Shown: positions 1-6,806 of the stretch, piece by piece
Numbering within the stretch: position 1 is the stretch's first letter
Layout of the letters: each line of letters begins with the position of its first letter
Assembly: GCA_947178015.1 (NCBI GenBank)
Contig: CAMWWW010000099.1
Location: 1 to 7,783, forward strand
Origin: an uncultured Clostridia bacterium
Lineage (GTDB): Bacteria; Bacillota; Clostridia; Lachnospirales; Lachnospiraceae
Reading direction: 5' to 3'
DNA length: 7,783 nt
Program-made: the position numbers and the translations under genes
The notes under the pieces: model-generated
Told to the model about the DNA's origin: nothing
What the model saw: the letters and a program-made list of their open reading frames with translations, nothing else
Database searches by the model: none

Positions 1-1069
1 CATTCTCGATCCGCACATTGCCCTGCACCTCGCGAAGCTCCTTGGCGTCCTCCTCGTCAAGCGGCTCCGGCAGCTCATCGATTAACAAAAAGACACGTTC
101 CGCCGCCGCGAGCGCGGACTGAAATTCACTGATAATATTAGCGAATTCATTAATGGGACCGGAAAATTTTCTGGAATAGAGAACAAAGGAGGAAATATCC
201 CCCACTGTCATGCTGTTTGCCAGATAGAGAAGCGCGCCAAATACACTGATCAAAGATAATGACAGGTTATTGATAAAGTTTACCGTGGGACCGGTCACAC
301 TTCCATAGTATTCTGCACGATAATAAGATTCCACCGCCTCCTCGTTCTTGGCGTCAAATTTCGCTATCGTGTTCTCTTCCTGATGGTATGCCTTTAATGT
401 CCTTTGCCCCGATATCATCTCCTCCACAAAGCCGTTTAGCTCTCCCAGCTTTCGAGAGCGCAGGCGAAAAAGTGGTCTTGTCTTGCTGGTAATCAGCTTT
501 GTCATACAAATAGAGAGCGGCACCGTAAAGACAAATACTAAAACCAGCCTTGGCGAGATCACCACCATCATGCTAAAGGCTCCAATTACCGTGATTACCG
601 TCGCCAGTATCTGCACCAAATCATTGGAGAGGGAGGCGTTGATGGTGTCAATGTCATACGAAATACGGCTGATAATATCTCCTGTCTGATGTGTGTCAAA
701 ATATCCGACGGGAAGGCTTAACAGTCTGTCAAATACATCCTTCCTCATACGAAACACCACCTTGCGGCTTATATGGATCATCAATATTGACAAAAGGTAG
801 GATAACACCGACGAGACTACGTAGAAAATTACCATCAGCCCTGCATAGTAAAATACGCGCTCAAAATCCACTCGTCCTTTTCCAAATTCAATGGCATCGA
901 TCGCATAGCCGGATAAGGTCGGGCCTATCAGGGAAAACATATTGCTGCCAATAGTCAGCGCTAAGGCGAGCAGCAAAAGCCAGAAATAATTCATCATATA
1001 CCTTCCAAGGCGGAGGATTGTGCCGCGGCGGTTCTTGGGCTTTTCGTAGGTTTTATTTTTATTTGCCAT
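1..1069 (-). CDS. ABC exporter half-transporter, N-terminal part (cut by left edge)
   Basis: This is the first ~356 residues of an ABC transporter with fused membrane and ATPase domains; the frame is open to the left edge. It starts MANKNKTYEKPKNRRG, a basic cytoplasmic tail. Hydrophobic stretches follow at about residues 22-45, 75-100, 150-185 and 255-290, the pattern of a type IV (type I exporter) six-helix domain. The segment with PVGYFDTHQTGDIISRI, at about residues 113-136, is a hallmark coupling region of this family (consensus FFD...TGdlisRl). The visible protein ends in VQGNVRIEN, just where the nucleotide-binding domain begins, so Walker A and all later motifs are missing from the window. 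The start at 1069 is well supported by AGGAGG 5 nt upstream. The gene lies 11 nt after the stop of the preceding half-transporter, so the two are almost certainly one operon and probably form a heterodimer. The substrate cannot be told from sequence. Confidence 0.93.
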   Translation of the reverse strand, partial: MANKNKTYEKPKNRRGTILRLGRYMMNYFWLLLLALALTIGSNMFSLIGPTLSGYAIDAIEFGKGRVDFERVFYYAGLMVIFYVVSSVLSYLLSILMIHISRKVVFRMRKDVFDRLLSLPVGYFDTHQTGDIISRISYDIDTINASLSNDLVQILATVITVIGAFSMMVVISPRLVLVFVFTVPLSICMTKLITSKTRPLFRLRSRKLGELNGFVEEMISGQRTLKAYHQEENTIAKFDAKNEEAVESYYRAEYYGSVTGPTVNFINNLSLSLISVFGALLYLANSMTVGDISSFVLYSRKFSGPINEFANIISEFQSALAAAERVFLLIDELPEPLDEEDAKELREVQGNVRIEN

Positions 1070-1074
1070 TTTTT

Positions 1075-1080
1075 CCTCCT
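1075..1080 (-). promoter_or_regulatory. Ribosome binding site of the second ABC subunit
   Basis: On the minus strand this is a perfect AGGAGG, ending 5 nt before the ATG at 1067-1069 and directly following the TAA stop of the upstream ABC gene. It fixes the start of the left-edge gene and points to coupled translation of the two subunits. Confidence 0.85.
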
Positions 1081-2826
1081 TTATGATGCCTCGGAGGCGA
1101 TCCCCATCTGGGAACGCCCGATTTCTCTGTATACCTGACAGCTCTCAAGCAGCTCTTCATGTGTTCCATAGCCGATCATCTCGCCGTCCTCCAGCACTAC
1201 GATATGATCGGCGTGCATAATGGAGCTAATTCTCTGTGCAATAATCACGGTCGTCGTATCCTTAAAGTGCTCCTTCAGCTCCTTTCTTAACGAGGCGTCT
1301 GTGCGGTAGTCAAGCGCGCTGGAGGAATCATCGAGAATCAAAATATCTGGGTGTGCGGCAAGCGCCCTCGCAATCAAGATTCTCTGCTTCTGTCCGCCGC
1401 TTAAGTTCGCTCCCTTTATATTGAGCTTATCGTAATAGCCGCGGTTTTTATCTTCCACAAACTCCTTTGCCTGCGCATATCGGATCGCCTGCTTAAGCTC
1501 CTCCTCTGTAAGCTCTCTGCCAAGTCTGACATTCTCCGATATAGAATCCTCAAACAATGCATCATTCTGAAATACCACTCCAAAACGGTGCCTAAGCTCC
1601 TTAATTGGAATAGAACCGATGGGTTTGCCGTCAATATAGATCGTTCCTTCTGTCGCGTCATAAAAACGCAAAAGCAGGCTGACCACCGTCGATTTCCCAG
1701 AACCAGTCTCCCCGATGATTCCGAGCGTCTCCCCTTTCTTTACGGAAAAATTGATATTGGTGAGATTATTTTCCACATGATTGTAGGAAAAAGATACCTG
1801 ATCAAAGCATATCATACTCTCCGACTTCTCTTTAGTTAAATCCTCCGATATATGCTCCGCGAGCACCTCCAGCTCGCGCTCATCCTCCGCATCCAGCACG
1901 GCAACAATTCGATCCGCGGAGGCGACCGCCTTAGAGATAATCACAAACATCTTCGAGATTGACATCATAGCATTTAGGATAATGGTAAAATAGGTCATAA
2001 AAGCAAGAATTTTCCCGACCTCACAGTGCCCCGCATTGACGCGGTAGGCACCTGCAATAATCACTAACACCAGACCAATATTTAAGAAGAAATTCATCGC
2101 CGGATTCACGACTGCCATCGTCATGCCTGCTTTCTTCTCTATCTTCACTACCTCCTCATTGATGGATGCAAAACGCTCCCTCTCATAATCCGTCTTTGAC
2201 AACGCTTTGATTACGCGGATACCCGCGATATCCTCACGTACCAGACGGACAAACTGATCGAGGGCCTCCTGAAGTTTTGCGTACATCGGGATGCCCTTTT
2301 TTGAGGTCGACGTCATAATAAGAACAATAAAGGGAAGCACCGATACCAGAATTAAAGTTAGTACCGGATCAAGAGTCAATGTAATTAGAATTCCCCCGAT
2401 TAATAGAATTGGCGCGCGCACGCCAAGACGCTGCACCCTGCCCAGCATCTGGTGCAGGTTATAGGTGTCGCTGGTCAGCCTTGATATAAGAGAAGGCTTT
2501 GTAAAAGCATCTGTGCTCTGGTTTGAGAGATACGTCACCTTGGAGAACAGATCATGCCGAACCTTCTCCGTCGTATCTCTCGCCACCTTGGATGCCATTC
2601 GGTTTGCCACGACATTACCTACCCATGCGAGTATGGCACATAGAATCATCAGAAATCCCCAGACAAAAATCATCTGCCGATCGTTTAAAGGGATTACGAC
2701 GTCGATCATATGTGCCAAAATCCACGGCAGACACAGATCCATAATCGTTCCTGCGAATTTTACCGCAAAGCCAAGGCACATTCGCAGGTAATACGGTTTT
2801 AAGTAATAGGTCAGTACTCGTTTCAT
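1081..2826 (-). CDS. ABC exporter half-transporter with degenerate ATPase site
   Basis: This is a complete 581-residue membrane-spanning ATPase, the usual length for a bacterial half-transporter of the MdlA/BmrC/LmrC type. Hydrophobic helices lie at about residues 15-38, 52-74, 135-156, 158-175, 245-262 and 275-295. The ATPase domain starts near 338. Walker A is GETGSGKST (372-380), the Q-loop Gln is Q420, the signature is LSGGQ (475-479) and Walker B is ILILDD (495-500). The residue after the Walker B aspartate is D500 rather than the catalytic Glu, and the switch histidine is Gln (Q531, in IIAQRIS). Family knowledge: heterodimeric exporters such as TM287/288 and BmrCD carry one non-hydrolysing site of this kind, so I infer that this is the degenerate-site subunit and that the next gene supplies the active site. 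The start at 2826 has GAGG 7 nt upstream. It follows hisIE by 85 nt with no clear terminator. The exported substrate is unknown; a multidrug or peptide exporter is a guess. Confidence 0.93.
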   Translation of the reverse strand: MKRVLTYYLKPYYLRMCLGFAVKFAGTIMDLCLPWILAHMIDVVIPLNDRQMIFVWGFLMILCAILAWVGNVVANRMASKVARDTTEKVRHDLFSKVTYLSNQSTDAFTKPSLISRLTSDTYNLHQMLGRVQRLGVRAPILLIGGILITLTLDPVLTLILVSVLPFIVLIMTSTSKKGIPMYAKLQEALDQFVRLVREDIAGIRVIKALSKTDYERERFASINEEVVKIEKKAGMTMAVVNPAMNFFLNIGLVLVIIAGAYRVNAGHCEVGKILAFMTYFTIILNAMMSISKMFVIISKAVASADRIVAVLDAEDERELEVLAEHISEDLTKEKSESMICFDQVSFSYNHVENNLTNINFSVKKGETLGIIGETGSGKSTVVSLLLRFYDATEGTIYIDGKPIGSIPIKELRHRFGVVFQNDALFEDSISENVRLGRELTEEELKQAIRYAQAKEFVEDKNRGYYDKLNIKGANLSGGQKQRILIARALAAHPDILILDDSSSALDYRTDASLRKELKEHFKDTTTVIIAQRISSIMHADHIVVLEDGEMIGYGTHEELLESCQVYREIGRSQMGIASEAS

Positions 2827-2839
2827 TTTTATACCTCAT

Positions 2840-2855
2840 GTCCGCTTTGGCGGAC
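2840..2855 (-). other. Small perfect hairpin in the hisIE-ABC gap
   Basis: A 6-bp perfect inverted repeat (GTCCGC / GCGGAC, loop CAAA on the minus strand) sits in the 85-nt gap between hisIE and the ABC gene. It ends 2 nt before the GAGG ribosome binding site at 2834-2837. The stem has four G-C pairs. No U-run follows (the next bases are ATGAGGTATAAAA), so it does not qualify as an intrinsic terminator. It could protect or punctuate the transcript, or modulate access to the ABC start. That role is inference. Confidence 0.5.
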
Positions 2856-2911
2856 TCGAAATCCATAGCTGAAAGTGTATTTCTTTCCATCTTATACCTA
2901 CTGCATACCTG

Positions 2912-4108
2912 TCAGCGGTTAGATATTTCTCTTGTTATATCCTCCCAGCTCACTCCTTTTTCTACCATCAGTACCATGACATGATATAAAAAATCAGCGA
3001 TCTCGTATTTTATTTCCTCCGGCTCTGGATTCTTGGCAGCAATAATAATCTCGGCTGCCTCCTCTCCCACCTTCTTGAGAATTTTATCTATTCCTTTGTC
3101 AAATAGATAATTGGTATAAGAACCCTCCTTTGGATTCTCTTTTCTGTCAAGAATTGTCTTGTACTCCTGTTCCAGCACAGCAAGCGGATTGACTGCCCTG
3201 ACATCCTTCTTTGCAATCTCGTTAAAAAAGCAGGAATAGCTTCCCGTATGACAGGCATTTCCTATCTGCGATACTCTGGCAAGAAGAGTATCTCTGTCAC
3301 AATCTGCCGCTAACGCCTTCACATACTGAAAATGCCCGGAGGTCAATCCCTTTACCCACAGCTCCTTCCGGCTTCTGCTGTAGTAAGTCATCCGCCCTGT
3401 CGAAAGCGTTTTTTCATACGCCTCCTTATTCATATAGGCAAGCATTAGCACTTGGCTTGTTTTATAATCCTGAACCACCACGGGAATCAGCCCGTCACGG
3501 TTGGTGACAAGATCATCCCATGCAAGCGCAGGCACAAGCTCTGTCTTTGCCATCTGATCCGCCGCGTCACTGCCAGAAACAAGCGCATAGATAGGAAGCT
3601 CTGTCTGTATAGAAGAAATCATACCTGCATCTTTGATACAGAAGGCGCCTGTGCACTCCTGCGCTTCTTTTTGAAAGGCAATGAATGTCGCCGCATCACT
3701 GCAAAAAATCAATTTTTCCCTGCCAAAGCGGGAACATGCTTCGGAGAGTGCGGTATGCCATGTCCGTCCTTCCTGCTCCTCCGCGTTTCTGTCAGGAAGA
3801 AAAAGTGCCTTATCCGCCCCTGTGTAGAGGTATTTTTTGACATCCTCAAACCGCCTAACCTCTCCTCCGGCAAACACGGGAATCTCCGCCTCAAGAACAA
3901 GGCTCTTTATACAGCCGATGTTTCTCTCATGCTCTTTCTCCGAATCCGATTTTTCGATAATGGCAAGGATCTCCGCCCCTTGATTGCTGTAATAAACAGC
4001 CGCGGAGCACCTATCCTCACAGGCAAAAATTGTGCTGCACGCCTCGTCCTCATAGACGATGCCGTCCTTCAGATATACAACAGGTATGTTCTTACTTATC
4101 TGCATCAT
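2912..4108 (-). CDS. hisIE: HisIE, bifunctional PR-AMP cyclohydrolase / PR-ATP pyrophosphatase, with HisF-like N-terminal extension
   Basis: This enzyme performs steps 2 and 3 of histidine synthesis: pyrophosphate removal from phosphoribosyl-ATP (HisE part) and ring opening of phosphoribosyl-AMP (HisI part). The HisI domain spans about residues 197-297. It carries the metal motif DCDRD (269-273) and the three cysteines C270, C286 (in NACHTG) and C293, which match the zinc ligands of the family. The HisE domain spans about 305-398, with KKVGEEAAEIIIAAK (345-359) and the EIADFLYHV helix (369-377). At 398 residues it is about 190 longer than a typical HisIE of ~200. The extra residues 1-195 resemble a decayed HisF barrel: IPVVYLKDG (8-16), YYSNQGAE (39-46), IPVFAGGEVRRFEDV (76-90) and TGADK (96-100). 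Of two adjacent ATG codons, 4108 is chosen because AAAAGGAGA lies 9 nt upstream. The gene overlaps the end of hisA by 17 nt and is therefore probably coupled to it. Confidence 0.95.
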   Translation of the reverse strand: MMQISKNIPVVYLKDGIVYEDEACSTIFACEDRCSAAVYYSNQGAEILAIIEKSDSEKEHERNIGCIKSLVLEAEIPVFAGGEVRRFEDVKKYLYTGADKALFLPDRNAEEQEGRTWHTALSEACSRFGREKLIFCSDAATFIAFQKEAQECTGAFCIKDAGMISSIQTELPIYALVSGSDAADQMAKTELVPALAWDDLVTNRDGLIPVVVQDYKTSQVLMLAYMNKEAYEKTLSTGRMTYYSRSRKELWVKGLTSGHFQYVKALAADCDRDTLLARVSQIGNACHTGSYSCFFNEIAKKDVRAVNPLAVLEQEYKTILDRKENPKEGSYTNYLFDKGIDKILKKVGEEAAEIIIAAKNPEPEEIKYEIADFLYHVMVLMVEKGVSWEDITREISNR

Positions 4109-4838
4109 TCTTCACGGTCTCCTTTTCATACAGCTCAATCGCAGTTTTCAGATTTAACCGGTTTTCATACAATGCTTTTCCTATAATCGCCCCTTTTATG
4201 CCGGCATAATACAGCCGTTCCAGATCCTTCATGCAGGAGATGCCGCCGGAGGCGATAATCTCCATGCCCGTCACATCCAAGATCTCCTTGGTATGCTCCA
4301 CATTGGGACCCTGTAACATGCCATCTCTGGAAATATCTGTGTAGGCTATCGTCTTAATCCCATACTCCTTCATCTTAAGGCAGAGATTTACGGCATGCAG
4401 ATTGCTTACTTTCGCCCAGCCCTCAATCGCAACCAAGCCATTTTTTGCATCCACTCCCACCACAATCTTATCTGAGCCGAAATTGCGCACGGCCTCCTTT
4501 ACAAAGACTGGGTCCTGCACTGCCTTTGTCCCAAGTATAATCCTTGACACTCCATAATTGAGCACTGTCTCAATATCCTTCATGGTACGTATGCCGCCGC
4601 CAAGCTGTGTGGGAACCTTGACGGAGCTCACAATATTTCGAATCACCTCCTCATTGACAGAATGTCCCGCGAGCGCGCCGTCCAAATCAACCAGATGAAT
4701 AAAGGACGCCCCCTGCTGCTCCCACATGGCTGCAATCCTTGCAGGTGTGTGGGAATAAACCTCAACATCGTGAAACATACCTTGCTTTAGCCGGACACAC
4801 TGCCCGTTTTTAATATCAATCGCAGGAAATAACTGCAT
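4092..4838 (-). CDS. hisA: HisA, ProFAR isomerase
   Basis: This is 1-(5-phosphoribosyl)-5-[(5-phosphoribosylamino)methylideneamino]imidazole-4-carboxamide isomerase, a cytoplasmic TIM-barrel enzyme that catalyses an Amadori rearrangement in histidine synthesis. The 248-residue length is normal. The N-terminus MQLFPAIDIKNGQCVRL holds the catalytic base D8. The VDLDGA segment (60-65) and QLGGGIR (78-84) are the phosphate-side and HisA family motifs. D130 (VGVDAKNG) is the second catalytic aspartate, and YTDISRDG (166-173) and ASGGIS (206-211) complete the second half-barrel. All key residues are present, so this is an active-looking enzyme, in contrast with the decayed barrel on HisIE. The start at 4838 has GGGAGGAG upstream and lies 14 nt after the hisB stop. 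The 3' end overlaps hisIE. In most his operons hisH precedes hisA and hisF follows it; neither is here. Confidence 0.97.
   Translation of the reverse strand: MQLFPAIDIKNGQCVRLKQGMFHDVEVYSHTPARIAAMWEQQGASFIHLVDLDGALAGHSVNEEVIRNIVSSVKVPTQLGGGIRTMKDIETVLNYGVSRIILGTKAVQDPVFVKEAVRNFGSDKIVVGVDAKNGLVAIEGWAKVSNLHAVNLCLKMKEYGIKTIAYTDISRDGMLQGPNVEHTKEILDVTGMEIIASGGISCMKDLERLYYAGIKGAIIGKALYENRLNLKTAIELYEKETVKNDADK
4118..4126 (-). promoter_or_regulatory. Ribosome binding site of hisIE inside hisA
   Basis: On the minus strand this is AAAAGGAGA, lying within the last codons of hisA. Its spacing of 9 nt to the ATG at 4106-4108 is better than the 12 nt to the second ATG at 4103-4105. It supports translation of the full N-terminal extension of HisIE, not a start at the HisI domain. 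Confidence 0.7.
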
Positions 4839-4852
4839 AATAACTCCTCCCT

Positions 4853-5506
4853 TCAGAGTGTTCCCTTTGTAGATAAGACGTCTGTGATCCGCGCATCATA
4901 CCCCGTCGCCTCGTCAAGCGCCTTGGCAAATGCCTTAAACATCGCCTCAATAATATGATGACTATTTGTCCCTGAAAGCTGCCTGATATGTAGATTCAGA
5001 CCAGCGCTGTAGGTAAAGGCATAAAAGAACTCCCTCACCATCTCCGTGTCAAAATACCCGACACGTTCTGTCTCAAACTGCGCGTCAAATACCAGATACG
5101 GCCTCCCCGACAGATCAAGGGCACAAAGAACCAACGCTTCATCCATAGGCAGCAGAAAACTTCCATAGCGCCGTATGCCGCGCTTTTCTCCAAGCGCCTT
5201 CTTTACCGCCTCTCCAAGGACAATGCCCGTATCCTCCACCGTATGATGACAATCTACGTACAGATCTCCCTTCACCTTACAATCCAGATCAAAAAATCCA
5301 TGCCTTGCAAAGCTGTTAAGCATATGGTCAAAAAAACCAATGCCCGTCTGGATCTCCGCCTTCCCGCTGCCGTCCACAGCAAAGGTCAATGCGATATTTG
5401 TTTCTCCGGTAACGCGTGTCACTGCCGCTGTCCTGTTCTCCATAGCAACCCTTCTCACTTTCCAATCTACCTTTTCCACCTCTGCTCCATTCCCATTCTT
5501 CTCCAT
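4853..5506 (-). CDS. hisB: HisB, imidazoleglycerol-phosphate dehydratase
   Basis: This enzyme dehydrates imidazoleglycerol phosphate to imidazole-acetol phosphate. It is the monofunctional form, with no phosphatase domain. The metal-binding motifs of the family are visible (numbering from the 5506 ATG, 217 residues): FFDHML with H61, DCHHTVED with H87, H88 and E91, and the C-terminal SHHIIEA with H183, H184 and E187. MDEAL and GRPYLVFDA lie between them. The start is uncertain. The hisD stop overlaps the start region as GTGATG (GTG at 5507-5509, ATG at 5504-5506), which favours coupling. The conserved domain begins only at the ATG at 5441-5443, preceded by GAGAAGGG. That start would give 196 residues, the usual family length. 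The intervening 21 residues are charged but show coding-like, purine-rich codons, so I keep the longer form with moderate confidence. hisA follows after 14 nt. Confidence 0.93.
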   Translation of the reverse strand: MEKNGNGAEVEKVDWKVRRVAMENRTAAVTRVTGETNIALTFAVDGSGKAEIQTGIGFFDHMLNSFARHGFFDLDCKVKGDLYVDCHHTVEDTGIVLGEAVKKALGEKRGIRRYGSFLLPMDEALVLCALDLSGRPYLVFDAQFETERVGYFDTEMVREFFYAFTYSAGLNLHIRQLSGTNSHHIIEAMFKAFAKALDEATGYDARITDVLSTKGTL

Positions 5507-6798
5507 CACTGTTCAAATCTCACGCGGATGGAGTTTGCGTGTGCCGTGAGCTGTTCTGCCTCGGCAAATGTGATAATGTCTTTGTGAATCGGCTCAAGCG
5601 CTTCCCTTGAATAAGAGATAATGCTTGATTTTTTAATAAAGTCATCCACCCCAAGCGGCGAAAAAAACTTTGCCGTGCCGTTGGTCGGCAGGATATGGTT
5701 TGGCCCTGCAAAATAATCTCCCAGCGGCTCTGAACTGTATTCTCCGATAAAAATAGCCCCTGCGTGTTTAATCTTGGTCATCACCGTAAAAGCATCCTGT
5801 GTTATAATCTCCAAATGCTCTGAGGCTATTTCATTCGCAATATCAATCGCCTCCTCCATGGTATCTGCAAGCAGGATATAGCCATATTGCTCCAATGATT
5901 TTGTGATAATATCCTTTCTGGACAGCTCTTTTACAAAAGCATCTACCTCTTTGGATACCTGCTTAGCAAGCGTCTCGCTTGTGGTGACTAATATGGCGGA
6001 AGCAAGCTCGTCATGCTCTGCCTGTGACAGCAGATCGGCAGCCACATAACGTGGATTCGCCGTATCGTCGGCAAGCACCAAGATTTCACTTGGCCCCGCG
6101 ATGGAGTCAATGCTCACATGCCCATAGACCGCTTTTTTCGCCAACGCCACGTAGATATTTCCGGGACCCACAATCTTGTCCACCTTGGGGATGCTCTCCG
6201 TGCCATATGCGAGTGCGGCGATCGCCTGTGCGCCGCCTACTTTATAGATTCGGTCCACTCCCGCCTCTCTCGCGGCGACCAAAGTGGCCGGCACCACCTT
6301 GCCATCCTTGTTGCATGGCGTAGTCATCACAATCTCCTCCACACCGGCAACCTTTGCAGGGATAACATTCATCAGCACACTGGAAGGATACGCCGCCTTC
6401 CCTCCCGGCACATAGACGCCCACACGAGAGAGCGGCGTAATCTTCTGCCCAAGGATCGTGCCCTGTTTCGTGCTGTCAAACCAACTATACCTCTTCTGCT
6501 TCTCATGATATGCCCTAATATGCTCCAGTGCCCTTCGAATCACTTCCACAAGAGAAGGCTCCACAAGCGAGTACGCTTCCTCTATCTCCTTCTCTGTCAC
6601 CAGAATCGTAGACGCATCCAAAACAGCGTGATCCAACTTTTTTGTGTAGTCAAACACTGCCGCATCCTTCTTTTCCTTCACATTCTTAAGGATCTCTGCA
6701 ACCACACTTTCATATTCGCCGTATTGATTCGGGCTCCGTTTTAATAAATCCTCCAGCAGATTCCTTCTCTCTGCCTCATCCAAATGAATTGTCCTCAT
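5506..6798 (-). CDS. hisD: HisD, histidinol dehydrogenase
   Basis: This is an NAD-dependent, zinc-requiring enzyme that oxidises L-histidinol through the aldehyde to L-histidine, the last two steps of the pathway. The 430-residue length is typical. Zinc ligands can be placed at Q259 and H262 (in SQAEHDE), D361 (in LGDYFAGPNH) and H420 (in LTAHANS). The catalytic pair is E327-H328 in ASEHLE, with H368 in GPNH. VYVPGGKAAYPSSVLMN (129-145) and KIVGPGNIYV (208-217) are strong family signatures. The start at 6798 is set by GGGAGG, whose bases include part of the hisG TAG stop; the spacing to ATG is short (3 nt), but no other start fits the conserved N-terminus. The gap to hisG is 8 nt, and the stop TGA overlaps the hisB start region, so translation of the three genes is probably linked. 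Confidence 0.98.
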   Translation of the reverse strand: MRTIHLDEAERRNLLEDLLKRSPNQYGEYESVVAEILKNVKEKKDAAVFDYTKKLDHAVLDASTILVTEKEIEEAYSLVEPSLVEVIRRALEHIRAYHEKQKRYSWFDSTKQGTILGQKITPLSRVGVYVPGGKAAYPSSVLMNVIPAKVAGVEEIVMTTPCNKDGKVVPATLVAAREAGVDRIYKVGGAQAIAALAYGTESIPKVDKIVGPGNIYVALAKKAVYGHVSIDSIAGPSEILVLADDTANPRYVAADLLSQAEHDELASAILVTTSETLAKQVSKEVDAFVKELSRKDIITKSLEQYGYILLADTMEEAIDIANEIASEHLEIITQDAFTVMTKIKHAGAIFIGEYSSEPLGDYFAGPNHILPTNGTAKFFSPLGVDDFIKKSSIISYSREALEPIHKDIITFAEAEQLTAHANSIRVRFEQ

Positions 6799-6806
6799 AA
6801 TCCTCC

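Noticed and set aside
483..954. Plus-strand open frames opposite the left-edge ABC gene
   Set aside because: The minus-strand frame here is continuous and clearly an ABC transmembrane domain; the plus-strand frames are short and featureless.
2840..2855. Hairpin as the his operon terminator
   Set aside because: The 6-bp stem is not followed by a run of U on the minus strand, so it does not meet the intrinsic terminator pattern.
2615..2890. Minus-strand 91-codon frame overlapping the start of the ABC gene
   Set aside because: Most of it is the ABC coding sequence read in another frame. Only the start region is noted, as a low-interest finding, and it is not called a gene.
3520..4108. HisIE N-terminal region as a working HisF
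   Set aside because: It is too short, the first catalytic Asp is Tyr and the GGG motif is altered, so a functional cyclase is unlikely.
3452..4186. Plus-strand open frame of 244 codons opposite hisIE
   Set aside because: It is antisense to the well-supported hisIE/hisA frames, has no recognisable domain, and is rich in Arg, Cys and His in the manner of shadow frames.
6118..6744. Plus-strand open frame of 208 codons opposite hisD
   Set aside because: It is antisense to an intact hisD. Its Arg/His/Leu-rich composition is typical of a shadow, and it has no family resemblance.
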